Assembly: GCF_048820975.1 (NCBI RefSeq)
Contig: NZ_JBMEUF010000001.1
Coordinates: 1,984,001-2,048,000, forward strand
DNA: 64,000 nucleotides
Source of the DNA: Glaciecola sp048820975
GTDB lineage: Bacteria > Pseudomonadota > Gammaproteobacteria > Enterobacterales > Alteromonadaceae
Direction of reading: 5' to 3'
The position numbers were made by a program, and so were the translations under genes. Shown here one piece after another: positions 63,172 through 64,000 of this stretch. The notes under the pieces were generated by a model. The model was not told where the DNA came from. It saw only the letters and a list, made by a program, of their open reading frames with translations, and did not search any database. The stretch's first letter is position 1. Every line of letters starts with the position of its first letter.

Positions 63172-63716
63172 TGATAGCCTTAAGCCGAATTCATCATGTT
63201 GCCTACAGATGTAATGATGCAAAAGAAACCGTGGCGTTTTATCAAAAAGTATTAAACATGGAGTTTCAGCTTGCGATTGCTGAAGACAAAGTGCCTTCTA
63301 CTCAAGCGCCCGACCCTTACATGCATGTGTTTTTAGATGCTGGAAATGGAAACGTTCTCGCTTTTTTTGAGTTACCTAATTCACCCGCCATGGGGCGTGA
63401 TGGCAACACACCAGAATGGGTTCAGCACATAGCATTTGAAGTAGCAAATGAAGAAGCTTTGCAAGCGGCAAAATTACACTTAGAAAGCGAAAATGTAAGT
63501 GTGCTTGGGCCTGTTGATCATGGGATCTTTAAATCACTATACTTCTTTGACCCTAATGGCCATAGAATTGAGCTAGCCGCAAATACAGGTACACCCGCTA
63601 TGATGAAAGAACTTAAGCGTGTGGCCCCTGCGATGTTAGAAGAATGGTCAATAACTAAACAAGCGCCGAAACACGCAGAATGGCTACACAATGGCCAAGG
63701 TTTCAAGGCGAAGTAA
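63171..63716 (+). CDS. VOC-family dioxygenase/glyoxalase-like protein
   Basis: 181-residue vicinal oxygen chelate protein. Metal ligands are visible as histidine in SRIHHVAYRC, histidine in WVQHIAFEV and glutamate in GHRIELAAN, the usual H-H-E triad. Its start overlaps the hppD stop, and it lies 24 bp upstream of a fumarylacetoacetase gene, so it is a component of the tyrosine operon. No homogentisate dioxygenase is visible in this order of genes; whether this VOC protein takes part in ring cleavage or handles a related 4-hydroxyphenylpyruvate-like compound cannot be told from sequence. Confidence 0.85.
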   Translation: MIALSRIHHVAYRCNDAKETVAFYQKVLNMEFQLAIAEDKVPSTQAPDPYMHVFLDAGNGNVLAFFELPNSPAMGRDGNTPEWVQHIAFEVANEEALQAAKLHLESENVSVLGPVDHGIFKSLYFFDPNGHRIELAANTGTPAMMKELKRVAPAMLEEWSITKQAPKHAEWLHNGQGFKAK

Positions 63717-63740
63717 AGCCTTACTAACAGGATTGAATAA

Positions 63741-64000
63741 ATGAAATTAGCTAGTTTAAAACACGGCCGTGATGGCCAATTAGTCATTGTGAATAAGAAT
63801 TTAACTAAGATGTGTAGCGCGCAAGTAGCAGCTCCTACTCTTCAGTATGCGCTCGATAATTGGGACCAAGTGATAGGCAAGCTTCAAGATTTATACCAGC
63901 AGCTAGAGAGTGGAGAAATTGAAGGTGAGCGCTATGATCCTACGCGCTTTGCGTCACCATTACCGCGCGCATTTCAATGGGCTGATGGCAGTGCTTATGT
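63741..64000 (+). CDS. Fumarylacetoacetate hydrolase family protein (partial, cut by window end)
   Basis: The first 86 codons of a gene truncated by the window edge. The start MKLASLKHGRDGQLVIV, the NWDQVIGKLQDLYQQLESG stretch and the FASPLPRAFQWADGSAY motif match the N-terminal domain of bacterial fumarylacetoacetases, which hydrolyse fumarylacetoacetate to fumarate and acetoacetate at the end of tyrosine breakdown. AGGA lies close before the ATG. Third gene of the hppD operon. Confidence 0.88.
   Translation, partial: MKLASLKHGRDGQLVIVNKNLTKMCSAQVAAPTLQYALDNWDQVIGKLQDLYQQLESGEIEGERYDPTRFASPLPRAFQWADGSAY

Noticed and set aside
1..64000. CRISPR arrays, insertion sequences, prophage
   Set aside because: No spaced direct-repeat arrays, no transposase frames and no phage structural genes were seen; the only mobile trace is the dead integrase at tRNA-Phe.

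Overview
This window comes from the chromosome of a marine, carbohydrate-degrading gammaproteobacterium, most likely in the Alteromonadales. The evidence is the set of housekeeping genes typical of that order (mutY-yggX, trmB-rsmC, arcA, darP, pmbA, a DUF2058 gene), two very large TonB-dependent receptors next to glycoside hydrolases, SapC and tryptophan-halogenase-like genes, and an AT-rich base composition. Genus and species cannot be decided from the sequence alone.

Layout. 0.1-1.6 kb: a small lipoprotein gene and a decayed tyrosine-recombinase gene sit beside the 3' end of tRNA-Phe, the scar of an old integrative element. 1.7-8.4 kb: core genes (yggX, mutY, an alpha/beta hydrolase, trmB, rsmC, glgA, arcA). 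8.5-18.3 kb: a compact, apparently single-promoter laminarin (beta-1,3-glucan) operon encoding a GH16 laminarinase with repeats, a TonB receptor, a sugar MFS permease and a GH3 exo-glucanase. Upstream lies a LytS/LytTR-type two-component pair coupled to pmbA. Between the response regulator and the GH16 gene are paired direct repeats with the 21-bp spacing expected of LytTR operators. 22-27 kb: darP, a membrane diguanylate cyclase, an MDR oxidoreductase, a secreted hydrolase and creA.

27-38 kb is a galactose/galactoside region: a Gfo/Idh/MocA oxidoreductase and Leloir genes galK and galT on one strand; a TonB receptor, a tryptophan-halogenase-like flavoprotein, a SapC protein and a sodium:sugar symporter on the other. 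It is functionally linked to 55.6-61.5 kb, where a GH36 alpha-galactosidase faces an SDR, a 2-keto-3-deoxygalactonate kinase and an SMP-30 lactonase (De Ley-Doudoroff oxidative route), with a GntR/FadR regulator divergent from them. Galactonate dehydratase, KDPGal aldolase, galE and galM are not in the window.

38-44 kb: a small coiled-coil membrane protein, TerB-moaA, a dimeric dUTPase, and an orphan polyol/sugar ABC binding protein with a porin. 44-52 kb is the least explained stretch: a TonB/TolA-like anchored protein, an HD-GYP protein that has lost its HD residues, a four-gene operon (secreted protein, ExbB-like, ExbD-like, Sel1-repeat protein) and a CadC-like TPR regulator. 52-55 kb: sterol-desaturase-type hydroxylase, cold-shock protein, small hypothetical, DUF2058 protein and a PEP-CTERM-like surface protein. 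61.4-64 kb: a MarR regulator divergent from a tyrosine-degradation operon (hppD, a VOC protein, the start of a fumarylacetoacetase); the promoter is overlapped by two phased palindromes.
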